A stretch of DNA of 33,359 nt from Flavobacteriales bacterium (GTDB lineage: Bacteria > Bacteroidota > Bacteroidia > Flavobacteriales > TMED113): the NCBI GenBank assembly GCA_002718895.1, contig PBGD01000024.1, positions 1 to 33,359 on the forward strand, given 5' to 3'. Shown here in pieces: positions 7,079 through 16,262 of this stretch. Both the position numbers and the translations under genes were made by a program. The notes under the pieces were generated by a model. That model searched no databases. It was given only the letters and a program-made list of their open reading frames with translations, and was not told the origin of the DNA. How positions within the stretch are numbered: position 1 is the stretch's first letter; each line of letters begins with the position of its first letter.

Positions 7079-9496
7079 ATGAGAAAATTAATATATTTTA
7101 GCTTATTAATATTTTTTTCCGCATATAGTCAGGAAAATAATAAGAATCAATATATAATTAACGGACAAATTACAAATTTACAAGGTCAACCAATCAAAAA
7201 TGTTAACTTAAAATATAATTCATATGGCACAATATCAAATATTAATGGTAATTATCAATTAAAAATCAAAAAACAGTCCAATGTGAAGATTGAAGTTTCA
7301 CATGTGAGTTATAAATATTATGAGTTTTACATAGACACTTCTAATTCATCTGACACTATCAATTACAATATTCTGTTAGAAAAAAATGATAATTTTCTTA
7401 AAGATATTAATCTAACAACTGATGAATACAGATACAAAGGTGTCACAAAAATAGACCCTAAAAATTTAGGTAAAATTCCTTCAAATACAGGGGGAGTTGA
7501 AAACATTATCAAACTTCTACCTGGTGTTTCTTCAAACAATGAACTTAGCAGTCAATACTCAGTAAGAGGGGGTAACTACGATGAAAACTTAATTTATGTA
7601 AATGGAATCCAAATATATAAACCATTCTTAATTAGAAATGGAGAACAGGAAGGATTAAGTTTTATTAATTCTAATATGATATCATCAATTGAATTTTCTG
7701 CCGGTGGATTTGAAGCAAAATTCGGCGACAAACTTTCATCTGTATTAAACATTGAATACAAAATTCCAAAACATAAATCTACAACCATTGGAATGAGTGC
7801 CTTAGGTTTTGAATTAAATTCAGAAGGAAGCAGTAAAAATCACCTTTTATCTTATTTAATTGGATATAGACATCGTTCAAATAGTTTTCTATTTAGATCA
7901 TTAGATACTCAAGGTGAGTACAAGCCATTATTTAATGATTTTCAAACCTTTATTACATATCAAATAAATCCTGAAATTAAACTCAGCTTTTTAAACTACT
8001 ACTCTCAAAACAAATATGAAATGATTCCGAAAACTAGGAACGCAAAGTTTGGGACTGTTACAGAAGCATTGCAACTGACAATTTATTTTGAGGGAAAGGA
8101 AATTGATAATTATGAAACAAACTTAACAGCTATTTCATCCACATTTCAACCCAATGAACTTCTAAAAATTAAATTAACTTCATCTTTTTTTACGACAAAA
8201 GAACAAGAATTTTATGATATTTTAGGCGAATACTGGCTAGCTGAGCTAAATAATGATATCGGATCAGATGAATTTGGAGAAATCGCATTTAACAGAGGTG
8301 TAGGTGCATACATGAATCATGCAAGGAATGAATTAAGGGCTAAAGTTTTTAATTTATATCATGATGGAAACCTAAAAATAATTAACGAGAAAAATCCTAT
8401 CACTATTGACTGGGGAATTAAATATCAACATGAAAATATAAAAGACCGAATAAGAGAATGGGAAATGGTTGATTCAGCTGGATACGCAATTTCACCTATA
8501 AATAACAATCTTAATTTATTTGAATTTTTCACTGGAAGTGCATCGATAAGTTCAAATAGAATTTCATCATATGCTCAAATATCAAACAAAATCATTAAAA
8601 AATCCAATCATTTTCACTACTCATTAGGATCAAGATTAAATTATTGGACATTTAATAACGAGATATTTATTAGCCCAAGAGCTATTGTGAGCTATAAACC
8701 AAACTGGGAAAAAGATTTAGTATTTCTTTTCTCATGTGGATCATATAATCAATCACCATTTTTTAAAGAATTTAGAAACTATAATGGTGAATTAAATAAA
8801 AATATAAAATCGCAAAAGTCAATTCATTATGTATTAAATACTGATTATCAATTTAAATACCTAAATAGACCATTTAAGTTTACTGGGTCAATATACTTCA
8901 AGAAGTTATGGGATATTATTCCTTTTGAAATAGATAATTTAAGAATAATTTACACACCTGAAAACAATGCAAATGGATATGCAACAGGAATAGATATGAA
9001 GCTCTTTGGGGAATTTGTTCCAAGTGTAGATTCATGGATTAGTTTATCATTATTAAAAACTCAAGAAGACATTGATAATGATGGACATGGATATATTGAT
9101 AGACCAACTGATAGAAGACTAAATGCATCAGTTTTTTTTCAAGATTATTTTCCAAATAATCCGAATTATAAAATGCAACTTAGTTTAGTATACGGAAGTG
9201 GTCTTCCCTTTGGAGCGCCACACTCAGAAAGACATGAACAAACATCTAGGATTCCGCCATATAGAAGATTAGATATTGGATTTTCCAGATCAATTAAAAG
9301 TAGTCAAAAAGATAAAAAAATAAAGTTTTTAAATCACTTTGAATCTATTTGGGCAAGCATAGAATTCTTTAACTTAATTGGAATTAAAAACACATCATCA
9401 TATATTTGGGTATCTGATGCATCAAACACTTATTATGCTGTTCCAAATTATCTAACATCAAGAATGATAAATTTCAAGTTAAATATCAAATTTTAA
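7079..9496 (+). CDS. TonB-dependent outer membrane receptor with carboxypeptidase-like regulatory domain
   Basis: An 805-residue outer-membrane beta-barrel receptor that takes up a ligand using TonB energy. In order: signal peptide at 1-18 (ending SAYSQ), a CarboxypepD_reg-like domain at about 27-105 (INGQITNLQGQPIKNVNL with the G-N-Y-Q-L strand), a plug at about 125-235 (LLPGVSSNNELSSQYSVRGG then the YVNGIQIY strand), and a barrel to the C-terminal Phe of NFKLNIKF. No SusD-like partner is adjacent, so a polysaccharide role is not supported; the substrate is unknown. It follows the M23 peptidase gene by 2 nt. The opposing M43 gene ends 4 nt away. Confidence 0.92.
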   Translation: MRKLIYFSLLIFFSAYSQENNKNQYIINGQITNLQGQPIKNVNLKYNSYGTISNINGNYQLKIKKQSNVKIEVSHVSYKYYEFYIDTSNSSDTINYNILLEKNDNFLKDINLTTDEYRYKGVTKIDPKNLGKIPSNTGGVENIIKLLPGVSSNNELSSQYSVRGGNYDENLIYVNGIQIYKPFLIRNGEQEGLSFINSNMISSIEFSAGGFEAKFGDKLSSVLNIEYKIPKHKSTTIGMSALGFELNSEGSSKNHLLSYLIGYRHRSNSFLFRSLDTQGEYKPLFNDFQTFITYQINPEIKLSFLNYYSQNKYEMIPKTRNAKFGTVTEALQLTIYFEGKEIDNYETNLTAISSTFQPNELLKIKLTSSFFTTKEQEFYDILGEYWLAELNNDIGSDEFGEIAFNRGVGAYMNHARNELRAKVFNLYHDGNLKIINEKNPITIDWGIKYQHENIKDRIREWEMVDSAGYAISPINNNLNLFEFFTGSASISSNRISSYAQISNKIIKKSNHFHYSLGSRLNYWTFNNEIFISPRAIVSYKPNWEKDLVFLFSCGSYNQSPFFKEFRNYNGELNKNIKSQKSIHYVLNTDYQFKYLNRPFKFTGSIYFKKLWDIIPFEIDNLRIIYTPENNANGYATGIDMKLFGEFVPSVDSWISLSLLKTQEDIDNDGHGYIDRPTDRRLNASVFFQDYFPNNPNYKMQLSLVYGSGLPFGAPHSERHEQTSRIPPYRRLDIGFSRSIKSSQKDKKIKFLNHFESIWASIEFFNLIGIKNTSSYIWVSDASNTYYAVPNYLTSRMINFKLNIKF

Positions 9497-9500
9497 AAAT

Positions 9501-10643
9501 CTAATATTTAATGAATTTTTGATATTGATTATCAATATAAATAAAATATGATCCAACAGATAATTGAGTTATATCAATTTCACATTTATCATCTACATAC
9601 TGAGATAAAATTTTTTTACCATAAATAGAATATATTGAAATCATTTGATTATTTATTGATGTTTTTAGATGAGTAGATGCTGGGTTAGGAAATATTAACG
9701 ACACTATCGATGGTGGTTCTTCAAAAGAAGAATCTACACATTCTCCATTAAGCTGAGGTCGCAGATTTAATAGTGCATCTATCATCTTGTTTGCTTGACA
9801 AACTGTAAACATTGACATACATGCATCATCGGTATAATCCATATAGTTCATAAACATATCATTTGTTTGACAAGATGAAGGAGTAGCACTAGGACAACCA
9901 TAAGTTGCTGAAGCTTGAGGTGGTGTATCATTGCAATCATCCCAAGATGAACATCCAGCATAAAAAATATGCTCCAAATTTAAGTAATGACCAATTTCGT
10001 GTGTTGCTGTTTTACCTAAATTGTAGGGACTAGAAGATAGATTATTAATACCAAAAAATTCATAATCTATAACTACACCATCTAAATCAGGCGTAACATC
10101 TCCAGGCATTGTAGCAAAACCAAGTGCATTACCAGACAAATCACATACCCAAATATTTAAATAATAGTCTGAATTCCAAGCATCAGCACCACCAAGTGCA
10201 GTTTTTTTCATAGCATCAGAGAACCCTTGAAATTGTTCCACATTAGTAAAAACTCTGTTTATTCCAGAAAATGGGTTGCCATTTAAGTCTTCTTGAATTA
10301 AACAAAATGATATACCAACATTACCAATATCAGACTGAAATTCAGCTGGAACAGTTGAAATATTTGAATTCAGTGCATTAAAATCTTCATTTAAAACATC
10401 GATTTGTGACAAAATGCGTTCGTCAGAAATATTTTGATTAGAATTATTATAAAGAACATGCACTACAACCGGAATACTATAATTCGTATTTAAACTATGC
10501 CTATATTGAATTGTATGCTTTTCTTTATCAATTAAAAGCCCTTTTTCTTTTAAAAATTGCCTATACTCATCAGTAGAACATCTGTGAATTTGACTATTAG
10601 CAAGATTTGACAATAAGAAAGTAATTAAAATAAAGTATTTCAT
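9501..10643 (-). CDS. Secreted M43 (pappalysin-type) zinc metalloprotease with T9SS sorting tail
   Basis: Extracellular metzincin protease, 380 residues. A signal peptide covers 1-18 (LITFLLSNLANSQ). The extended zinc motif HEIGHYLNLEH (His215, Glu216, His219, His225) is complete, and MNYMDYTDDACMSMF (from about 265) gives the Met-turn typical of M43. A type A T9SS C-terminal domain occupies about 310-380: it begins with I-F-P-N-P-A-S-T, contains Y-S-I-Y-G-K-K-I and ends with G-S-Y-F-I-Y-I and K-F-I-K-Y. It is therefore likely exported by T9SS and anchored or released at the cell surface. ATG start; 32 nt after rocD, possibly a shared transcript. Confidence 0.95.
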   Translation of the reverse strand: MKYFILITFLLSNLANSQIHRCSTDEYRQFLKEKGLLIDKEKHTIQYRHSLNTNYSIPVVVHVLYNNSNQNISDERILSQIDVLNEDFNALNSNISTVPAEFQSDIGNVGISFCLIQEDLNGNPFSGINRVFTNVEQFQGFSDAMKKTALGGADAWNSDYYLNIWVCDLSGNALGFATMPGDVTPDLDGVVIDYEFFGINNLSSSPYNLGKTATHEIGHYLNLEHIFYAGCSSWDDCNDTPPQASATYGCPSATPSSCQTNDMFMNYMDYTDDACMSMFTVCQANKMIDALLNLRPQLNGECVDSSFEEPPSIVSLIFPNPASTHLKTSINNQMISIYSIYGKKILSQYVDDKCEIDITQLSVGSYFIYIDNQYQKFIKY

Positions 10644-10675
10644 AAAACAAAATTATGAAATATTAACAAAAAGTA

Positions 10676-11893
10676 TTAAAAGTGATCAATAGTTGTTTTT
10701 ATTATATTTATGCAATCTAGAATTTGTTCTTTATTAATTACTAAAGGAGGAGCAAGTCTAATAATATTTCCATGAGTTGGCTTAGCAAGTAAACTATTTT
10801 CTCTTAATTTCATGCATATATCCCAAGCTGTAGAACTTTCAGGAGAGTCATTAATCAAAATAGCATTTAAAAGCCCTTTACCTCTGATTCCACTAACTAA
10901 ATCGCACGAAACAATCCAAGAATTTAACTCATCTCTAAATAAATTTCCAAGTTCATAAGCATTTTGACATAGATTTTCGTCTTTTAATACTTGTAAGGCT
11001 GCCATTGCTACTCTACATGCAAGAGGATTTCCTCCATATGTTGATCCATGTTCTCCAGGTTTAATACAAAGCATTATATCATCATCTGCTAAAACTGCAG
11101 AAACAGGGAAAACACCTCCAGATAATGCTTTACCTAAGATTAAAATATCAGGTCGAGCATTTTCATAATCACATGCTAACATTTTACCAGTTCTAGCTAA
11201 ACCAGTTTGCACTTCATCTGCAATAAACAACACATTATACTTATCACATAGTGATCTTACAGCAGAAAGATATCCATCACTAGGTACTACAACGCCAGCT
11301 TCACCTTGAATTGGTTCAACCATAAACGCGCAAACATTTGGATCTCTTAATTCTTGTTCAAGAGCCTCTATATTATTATAAGGTATTAAACTGTATCCAG
11401 GCATATATGGACCAAAATCATTATAAGATGATGGATCGTCAGAACTTGAAATAGCAGCAAGAGTTCTTCCCCAAAAATTACCATTTGCAAAAATAATTCT
11501 AGCCTTATTTTTAGGAATTTTTTTCTTTAGATATCCCCATTTACGAGCAAGTTTATTTGCAGTTTCACCTCCTTCTACACCAGTATTCATAGGTAAAACC
11601 TTATCATATTTAAAATAATTAGTAATATATTGTTCATATTCTCCAAGTACATCATTATGAAAAGCCCTTGATGTTAATGTTAAATTTTTAGCTTGATTAT
11701 GTAGGGCTGTAATTATTTTAGGATGACAATGGCCTTGATTAACGGCAGAGTAAGCAGATAAAAAATCATAATATTTTTTATCTTCAACGTCCCAAACATA
11801 AACACCTTGTCCTTTTCTTAAAACAACAGGTAAAGGGTGGTAATTATGAGCGCCATACTTTAACTCTAGATCTATATACTCATTTGATTTCAT
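10676..11893 (-). CDS. rocD: Ornithine--oxo-acid aminotransferase
   Basis: PLP-dependent class III aminotransferase converting ornithine and 2-oxoglutarate to glutamate semialdehyde and glutamate, linking arginine breakdown to proline and glutamate. The 405-residue length is typical. The N-terminus ([13 protein letters not shown]) and the [14 protein letters not shown] segment are characteristic of RocD rather than ArgD. PLP contacts are visible: Asp226 in ADEVQTG and the Schiff-base Lys255 in [11 protein letters not shown] start. It is divergent from the RlmD-like gene with a 28-nt gap and upstream of the M43 protease gene. Predicted cytoplasmic. Confidence 0.94.
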   Translation of the reverse strand: MKSNEYIDLELKYGAHNYHPLPVVLRKGQGVYVWDVEDKKYYDFLSAYSAVNQGHCHPKIITALHNQAKNLTLTSRAFHNDVLGEYEQYITNYFKYDKVLPMNTGVEGGETANKLARKWGYLKKKIPKNKARIIFANGNFWGRTLAAISSSDDPSSYNDFGPYMPGYSLIPYNNIEALEQELRDPNVCAFMVEPIQGEAGVVVPSDGYLSAVRSLCDKYNVLFIADEVQTGLARTGKMLACDYENARPDILILGKALSGGVFPVSAVLADDDIMLCIKPGEHGSTYGGNPLACRVAMAALQVLKDENLCQNAYELGNLFRDELNSWIVSCDLVSGIRGKGLLNAILINDSPESSTAWDICMKLRENSLLAKPTHGNIIRLAPPLVINKEQILDCINIIKTTIDHF

Positions 11894-11917
11894 TATTAAT
11901 AAAGATAATTATTTTTG
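11884..11917 (+). promoter_or_regulatory. Candidate promoter of the rlmD-like gene, close to its start codon
   Basis: The plus strand has TTG (11884-11886), a 23-nt spacer and TATTTTTG (11910-11917), an exact TAnnTTTG match at the long end of the accepted spacing. The box ends only 4 nt before the ATG at 11922, so the transcript would have a very short leader or none. Part of it lies inside the 5' end of rocD. Confidence 0.3.
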
Positions 11918-11921
11918 TACA

Positions 11922-13346
11922 ATGCAAGTAATTAAAAAAAACGCAAGAATAAAAATTAAAATACAAGATATCGTCTATGGAGGAAATGGTATTCATAAAA
12001 ATTCTAAAAATGATCCTGTTATTTTTGTAAAAAATGGAATTAAAGGACAAACTGTTTTAGCAGAAATCACAAAAGTTAAACCTTCATATGCTGAGGCAAA
12101 AATCATTAATGTAATCGTAAAAAGTCCACTACAAAAAAAAAGAATATATCAAAAAATTTCTGGAGCCCCATACTTTGAAATAGACATTGAACATCAAAGA
12201 AATATGAAGACCCAATTAGTATTTGATGTATTCAAAAAAATTGCTGGAATACAAAATATTGAAAATTATTTTGAAACATTAATTAAATCACCTAAAACAT
12301 GGCACTATCGAAATAAAATGGAATATGCTTTTTCCTCAATAATTTATGATAAAATTAAACAAAGAGATATTGATGACTTTGGATTAGGCTTTAAAAAAGC
12401 TAATACTTGGTGGATGGTAGAAAATTTGGATAAAGAATCGGGACTTTTTGACAAACAATGGGAAGACTCTATAATTAGAATTAGAGAATTTTGCCAAAAA
12501 AGTAAATTACCTGCATGGAATATTCCTCAAAAAAAAGGATTTTTCAGAAATTTAAATGTCAGAAAAAGTTATTATGAAAATAAATTACTTATTGAACTCG
12601 TTACAAGTTCAGAAGGTTTAAATAATTTTAAAATTCATGATTTTGTGGATTTTGTTTTATCCATACATGGAAAGAAAATTGCTGGCATTATTCATACAAT
12701 CAATGACAATATATCGGATAGAATTGATTACAATAAAACAACTTCAAAAGTTGTATATGGTAAAAATAAAATTAATGAAAAAATCATTGATTTAAATTTT
12801 GAAATTAGTATGAGTAGTTTTTTTCAAACAAATCCAATATGTGCGGAAAAACTATACGAAAAAGTTATTGATTACAGTAAAATTGAAAGTTGTGAAAACT
12901 CTATAATTCTAGATCTATTTTGTGGCACAGGAACAATAACTCAACTGATTGCATCTAGTAATAAAAAAAATCAGGTAATTGGAGTAGATATTGTAGAAAG
13001 TGCTATTAGAAATGCGAAACAAAGTGCTAAAAAAAATAATATTAAAAATTCAAATTTTTATGCACTTGACATTAATAAATTTTTAATTTCAAAACCTCAT
13101 TTAACAAATAAAATTCAAACTATTATTGTAGATCCACCAAGACCAGGAATATCTAAAAAAAGTTTAAAAAAAATTATTGAATTAAATTCAAAAAAAATTA
13201 TATATGTTTCTTGCAACCCTAGTACACAAGCTAGGGATATTAAAATTTTAATGGAAAATGGATATGAAATTGATCAATTCTCAATTGCTGATCAATTTCC
13301 ACATACTCACCACATTGAAACAATATTTGCTTTAAATAAAGGGTAA
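11922..13346 (+). CDS. rlmD: RlmD/TrmA-family 23S rRNA (uracil-5-)-methyltransferase
   Basis: SAM-dependent uridine C5 methyltransferase, 474 residues. An N-terminal TRAM domain (about 1-65, with VYGGNGIH and GIKGQTVLAEI) binds RNA. The C-terminal Rossmann domain shows LDLFCGTGTIT (SAM loop), DPPRPG (active-site Asp) and SCNPST with the catalytic Cys431. The 4Fe-4S cysteines found after the TRAM domain in E. coli RlmD (C-x-x-C-G-G-C type) are missing: the matching region reads SGAPYFEIDIEHQRNMK. Fe-S-free relatives exist in Gram-positive RlmCD, so the exact target uridine (U1939 and/or U747) is not certain. The phosphoribosyltransferase gene follows after 23 nt. Confidence 0.88.
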   Translation: MQVIKKNARIKIKIQDIVYGGNGIHKNSKNDPVIFVKNGIKGQTVLAEITKVKPSYAEAKIINVIVKSPLQKKRIYQKISGAPYFEIDIEHQRNMKTQLVFDVFKKIAGIQNIENYFETLIKSPKTWHYRNKMEYAFSSIIYDKIKQRDIDDFGLGFKKANTWWMVENLDKESGLFDKQWEDSIIRIREFCQKSKLPAWNIPQKKGFFRNLNVRKSYYENKLLIELVTSSEGLNNFKIHDFVDFVLSIHGKKIAGIIHTINDNISDRIDYNKTTSKVVYGKNKINEKIIDLNFEISMSSFFQTNPICAEKLYEKVIDYSKIESCENSIILDLFCGTGTITQLIASSNKKNQVIGVDIVESAIRNAKQSAKKNNIKNSNFYALDINKFLISKPHLTNKIQTIIVDPPRPGISKKSLKKIIELNSKKIIYVSCNPSTQARDIKILMENGYEIDQFSIADQFPHTHHIETIFALNKG

Positions 13347-13369
13347 GATGATGTATCTTTACAAACACA

Positions 13370-13861
13370 ATGAAAAATAAAAAAATCATATTAGATAAAA
13401 TTGCTATAGAAAATAAAATTAATCGAATAGCATTCTCAATAATTGAAAACTACAACTCTGAAAAAACTATCTCATTAGTCGGTTTTGAAAAAAATGGATA
13501 TATAATAGCCGAAAAAATTCTTGCCGTGATTCAACAAAACCACACAATCAAAGCATCCCTACATAAAATTTCTTTAACTAAAAAAAATGAATATTTGATT
13601 TATCCAGAAATACCTAAAGAAAATATAAAGAATATTTTTCTTGTTGATGATGTTCTAAAATCAGGAAAAACTATCATATATGGCATTAAAGCCATATTAA
13701 ATTATCCTGTTGAAAATTTAAAAACAATAATTTTAGTTAATAGAAACCATAATAAGTTTCCGATTGGTGTTGACTATGTAGGATTAAAACTTTCAACCAA
13801 TTTAGAAGATCACATTGAAGTGGTACTTAATAAAAATAATGAAGCTGTTTACTTAGTTTAG
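13370..13861 (+). CDS. PyrR-like phosphoribosyltransferase family protein
   Basis: Type I phosphoribosyltransferase fold, 163 residues. The PRPP-binding loop is clear: IFLVDDVLKSGKT, with the paired Asp residues and the S-G-K-T turn. A VGFEKNGYIIAEKI segment corresponds to the early substrate loop (R-G in PyrR is replaced by K-N-G). Similar proteins in Flavobacteriia are annotated as PyrR-like and lie next to the shikimate kinase gene, as here on the opposite strand. The role is uncertain: uracil phosphoribosyltransferase or pyrimidine regulator activity is possible, but no pyr genes are adjacent. Its last 9 nt overlap the end of ltaE. Confidence 0.8.
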   Translation: MKNKKIILDKIAIENKINRIAFSIIENYNSEKTISLVGFEKNGYIIAEKILAVIQQNHTIKASLHKISLTKKNEYLIYPEIPKENIKNIFLVDDVLKSGKTIIYGIKAILNYPVENLKTIILVNRNHNKFPIGVDYVGLKLSTNLEDHIEVVLNKNNEAVYLV

Positions 13862-14875
13862 TGCTCTTAAAACTATTAATAATTTTTCTAAATCAGAATC
13901 TGTGAAATTCAAATGTGTTACAAATCTAACCGTATTAACACCCATAAATGATGCCTTAATGGAATTCTTCATCAGGAATTGATTAAAATCATTTATATTT
14001 TTATTAATATCAAATAAAACAATATTTGTTTCTACTGGTCGCATATTCTGCACAAAATTCAAATTAGCTAAACAATCACTTATCTCCTTTGCACGCCTAT
14101 GATCTTCGGATAGTCTTTCTATATTATACTTTAATGCATATTGTGCTGCAGCAGCTAAATAACCGACTTGCCGCATACCTCCTCCGAAAGATTTACGAAT
14201 TCTTTTTGCTTCATGAATAAAATTTATATCACCTAGTAAAATAGATCCGATAGGCGCACCTAAACCTTTAGACATACATATAGATAAACTATCGAATAGT
14301 TTACCATAATCATATGAAGAATCAGATCTTGAGACCAAGGCATTAAATACTCTCGCACCATCTAAATGAAGTTTTAATCTTTTATTAATACAAAATTCAG
14401 AAATACTCTGCATATCTTTATATTCATAACATACCCCACCCCCTTTATTTACAGTATTTTCTAGACAAACTAATGATGTTCTTGAAAAATGAGGATCATC
14501 AGGATTAATAGAGTCAGTAATTTGATCAACAGAAATTCTACCAAAATTCCCTTTAATCAACTTAGGAGAAACCCCAGAATTAGAAGCTAATCCTCCACCT
14601 TCATAATTATATATATGTGATAGTTCATCACAAATAACCTCATCTCCCATTTTTGTATGAACCCTAATTGCAATTTGATTAGCCATTGTACCTGATGGAC
14701 AAAAAAGACCCGCTTCTTTCGAAAATAATTTAGCTAATTCAAACTCTAGTTCTTTAACTGTTTCATCTTCTTCCCATACATCATCACCCACTTTAGCATT
14801 AAACATATATTCTAACATACCCTGACCAGGCACAGTGATGGTATCGCTTCTTAAATCAATAAATTTCGTATTCAT
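13853..14875 (-). CDS. ltaE: Low-specificity L-threonine aldolase
   Basis: PLP-dependent aldolase splitting L-threonine or allo-threonine into glycine and acetaldehyde, 340 residues, family-typical. The N-terminus has FIDLRSDTIT and VGDDVWEEDETV, both diagnostic; the FCPSGTMANQ segment binds PLP, Asp172 in HLDGARVFNA contacts the pyridine nitrogen, and Lys203 in MSKGLGAP is the Schiff-base lysine. The ATG overlaps the aroK stop as ATGA (4 nt), so translation is probably coupled. It converges with the phosphoribosyltransferase gene with a 9-nt overlap. Confidence 0.95.
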   Translation of the reverse strand: MNTKFIDLRSDTITVPGQGMLEYMFNAKVGDDVWEEDETVKELEFELAKLFSKEAGLFCPSGTMANQIAIRVHTKMGDEVICDELSHIYNYEGGGLASNSGVSPKLIKGNFGRISVDQITDSINPDDPHFSRTSLVCLENTVNKGGGVCYEYKDMQSISEFCINKRLKLHLDGARVFNALVSRSDSSYDYGKLFDSLSICMSKGLGAPIGSILLGDINFIHEAKRIRKSFGGGMRQVGYLAAAAQYALKYNIERLSEDHRRAKEISDCLANLNFVQNMRPVETNIVLFDINKNINDFNQFLMKNSIKASFMGVNTVRFVTHLNFTDSDLEKLLIVLRALN

Positions 14876-15363
14876 TGTAATATTTTTAATAAGTCCTCAA
14901 TAGTTATATTATCAGATTGTATATTATGCTTGGATTGTGAGTAATAAATTTCTCTTTTTTGCATTTGCTGTTTAATAAAATCATTCAAATTTAACATATT
15001 ATCAATTAGTAACGGTCTAGAATTTATTGACTCTATTCTACTTAATAATTCTTTAACACTTACTTTTAAATAAATTGTAACTCCTATGTGATTAATATAT
15101 TCAATATTATTATAAAAGCAAGGAGTTCCTCCTCCTGTTGCTATAACCATATTAGAAGTGAAATCATATTCTCTTAAAAGTTTTTTTTCTAATTCACGAA
15201 AATAATTTTCACCATTCATTTTAAAGATGTTAGCTACACTCCTCCCCTCTCTCTGTTCAATTAAATTATCTAAATCTATAAAAGGCCACTGTAAATTAGT
15301 TGACAATTCTTTACCTAAAGTTGTTTTACCGCTACACATATATCCAATTAAAAAAACTGGCAT
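14872..15363 (-). CDS. aroK: Shikimate kinase
   Basis: Phosphorylates shikimate at O3 in the chorismate pathway. I chose the ATG at 15361-15363, giving 163 residues starting MPVFLIGYMCSGKTTLG; a longer in-frame reading upstream would overlap the SDR gene and add 19 residues with no family match. All key sites are present: P-loop G-Y-M-C-S-G-K-T (7-14), Asp30 and Asp32 in FIDLD, Arg56 in FREL, the GGG at 77-79, and the lid Arg116 in SRPLL. It starts 4 nt after the SDR stop and overlaps ltaE by 4 nt. Confidence 0.95.
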   Translation of the reverse strand: MPVFLIGYMCSGKTTLGKELSTNLQWPFIDLDNLIEQREGRSVANIFKMNGENYFRELEKKLLREYDFTSNMVIATGGGTPCFYNNIEYINHIGVTIYLKVSVKELLSRIESINSRPLLIDNMLNLNDFIKQQMQKREIYYSQSKHNIQSDNITIEDLLKILQ

Positions 15364-15367
15364 AATG

Positions 15368-16171
15368 TTAAAATGGAGACCCCTCTTCTTTAGATAAACT
15401 GTTAAAAACAAGCTTATCAACTAGATTAGGGAAAAATTTATTTAAAAAAACTAATAATTTTCCTTGAAAAGTTAATACAATACTACTCTTTCTTTTCTCA
15501 ATTGCACAAACTATTTGTTTAGCTACTTCTTCAGGCTGCATCATTTTTCTTTCATTACGAGGACTATCATTTTGTGTTTTACCAGAAGAATCTAGGGCTC
15601 TTGATCTTATTTTAGAAGCTGTAAAACCAGGTGATGCAACAAGAACATGCAGCCCCTTATTTATGTTCTCAATTCTCAAAGCCTCTAAGAAACCAGTCAT
15701 GGCAAATTTAGATGCAGAATATGCAGTTCTCCCAGGTAATCCCTTATGGCCAGCAATAGACGAAATACCAACTACTGAACCTTTATTTTTCAGAATGTAT
15801 TTTAAAGCATGTTTTGTGCAATAAAGAGTACCATAAAAATTGACTTGCATAACTTTATTAAATACTGACAAATCTAAATCTAAAAAAAGTGCACGCATTG
15901 AAATACCTGCATTATTTATTAAGACATCGATAGAACCATATGCTTCAATAGTTTTATCAATTATTTTAGCACAATCAGATTCTATACTCACATCTGCTAT
16001 TACTGAGATTGCAGAACCACCATCATTATTTATCTCTAATGCTAATTCATTTAGTTTAGTTTCTGAGCGAGCAACTAATACTAAGCGTGCTTTTTTCTTA
16101 TATAATTCACGTGCACAAGCCTCACCTATTCCAGACGATGCACCAGTAATTATAACAACTTTATTTTTCAA
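15368..16171 (-). CDS. Short-chain dehydrogenase/reductase (SDR)
   Basis: Classical NAD(P)-dependent SDR oxidoreductase, 267 residues, cytoplasmic or membrane-associated. Visible motifs: TGASSGIG (9-16), NNAG (86-89), catalytic Asn111, Ser138, Tyr151 and Lys155 in YSASK. The P-G-F-T segment follows the active site. The C-terminus is extended with a hydrophobic patch (IVLTFQGKLLVFLNKFFP) typical of DHRS7B-like members, suggesting a lipid or steroid-like substrate, but this is an inference. The start is TTG (16169-16171); a stop codon lies two codons upstream and no ATG is available before the Rossmann motif. First gene of an SDR-aroK-ltaE unit. Confidence 0.92.
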   Translation of the reverse strand: MKNKVVIITGASSGIGEACARELYKKKARLVLVARSETKLNELALEINNDGGSAISVIADVSIESDCAKIIDKTIEAYGSIDVLINNAGISMRALFLDLDLSVFNKVMQVNFYGTLYCTKHALKYILKNKGSVVGISSIAGHKGLPGRTAYSASKFAMTGFLEALRIENINKGLHVLVASPGFTASKIRSRALDSSGKTQNDSPRNERKMMQPEEVAKQIVCAIEKRKSSIVLTFQGKLLVFLNKFFPNLVDKLVFNSLSKEEGSPF

Positions 16172-16262
16172 AATTTATAGATTTGTGTATTATGAATATA
16201 CGTTTACAATTTAATAATTATTAATTTCACAAAAAAAAATGCATCTCCATTAAATTCTCACT

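Noticed and set aside
7079-9496. SusC of a polysaccharide utilisation locus
   Set aside because: No SusD-like gene or glycoside hydrolase is adjacent; the neighbours are an M23 peptidase and an opposing protease.
15364-15420. 19-residue N-terminal extension of shikimate kinase
   Set aside because: It overlaps the SDR gene, has no family similarity, and an ATG sits exactly at the conserved start of the kinase.
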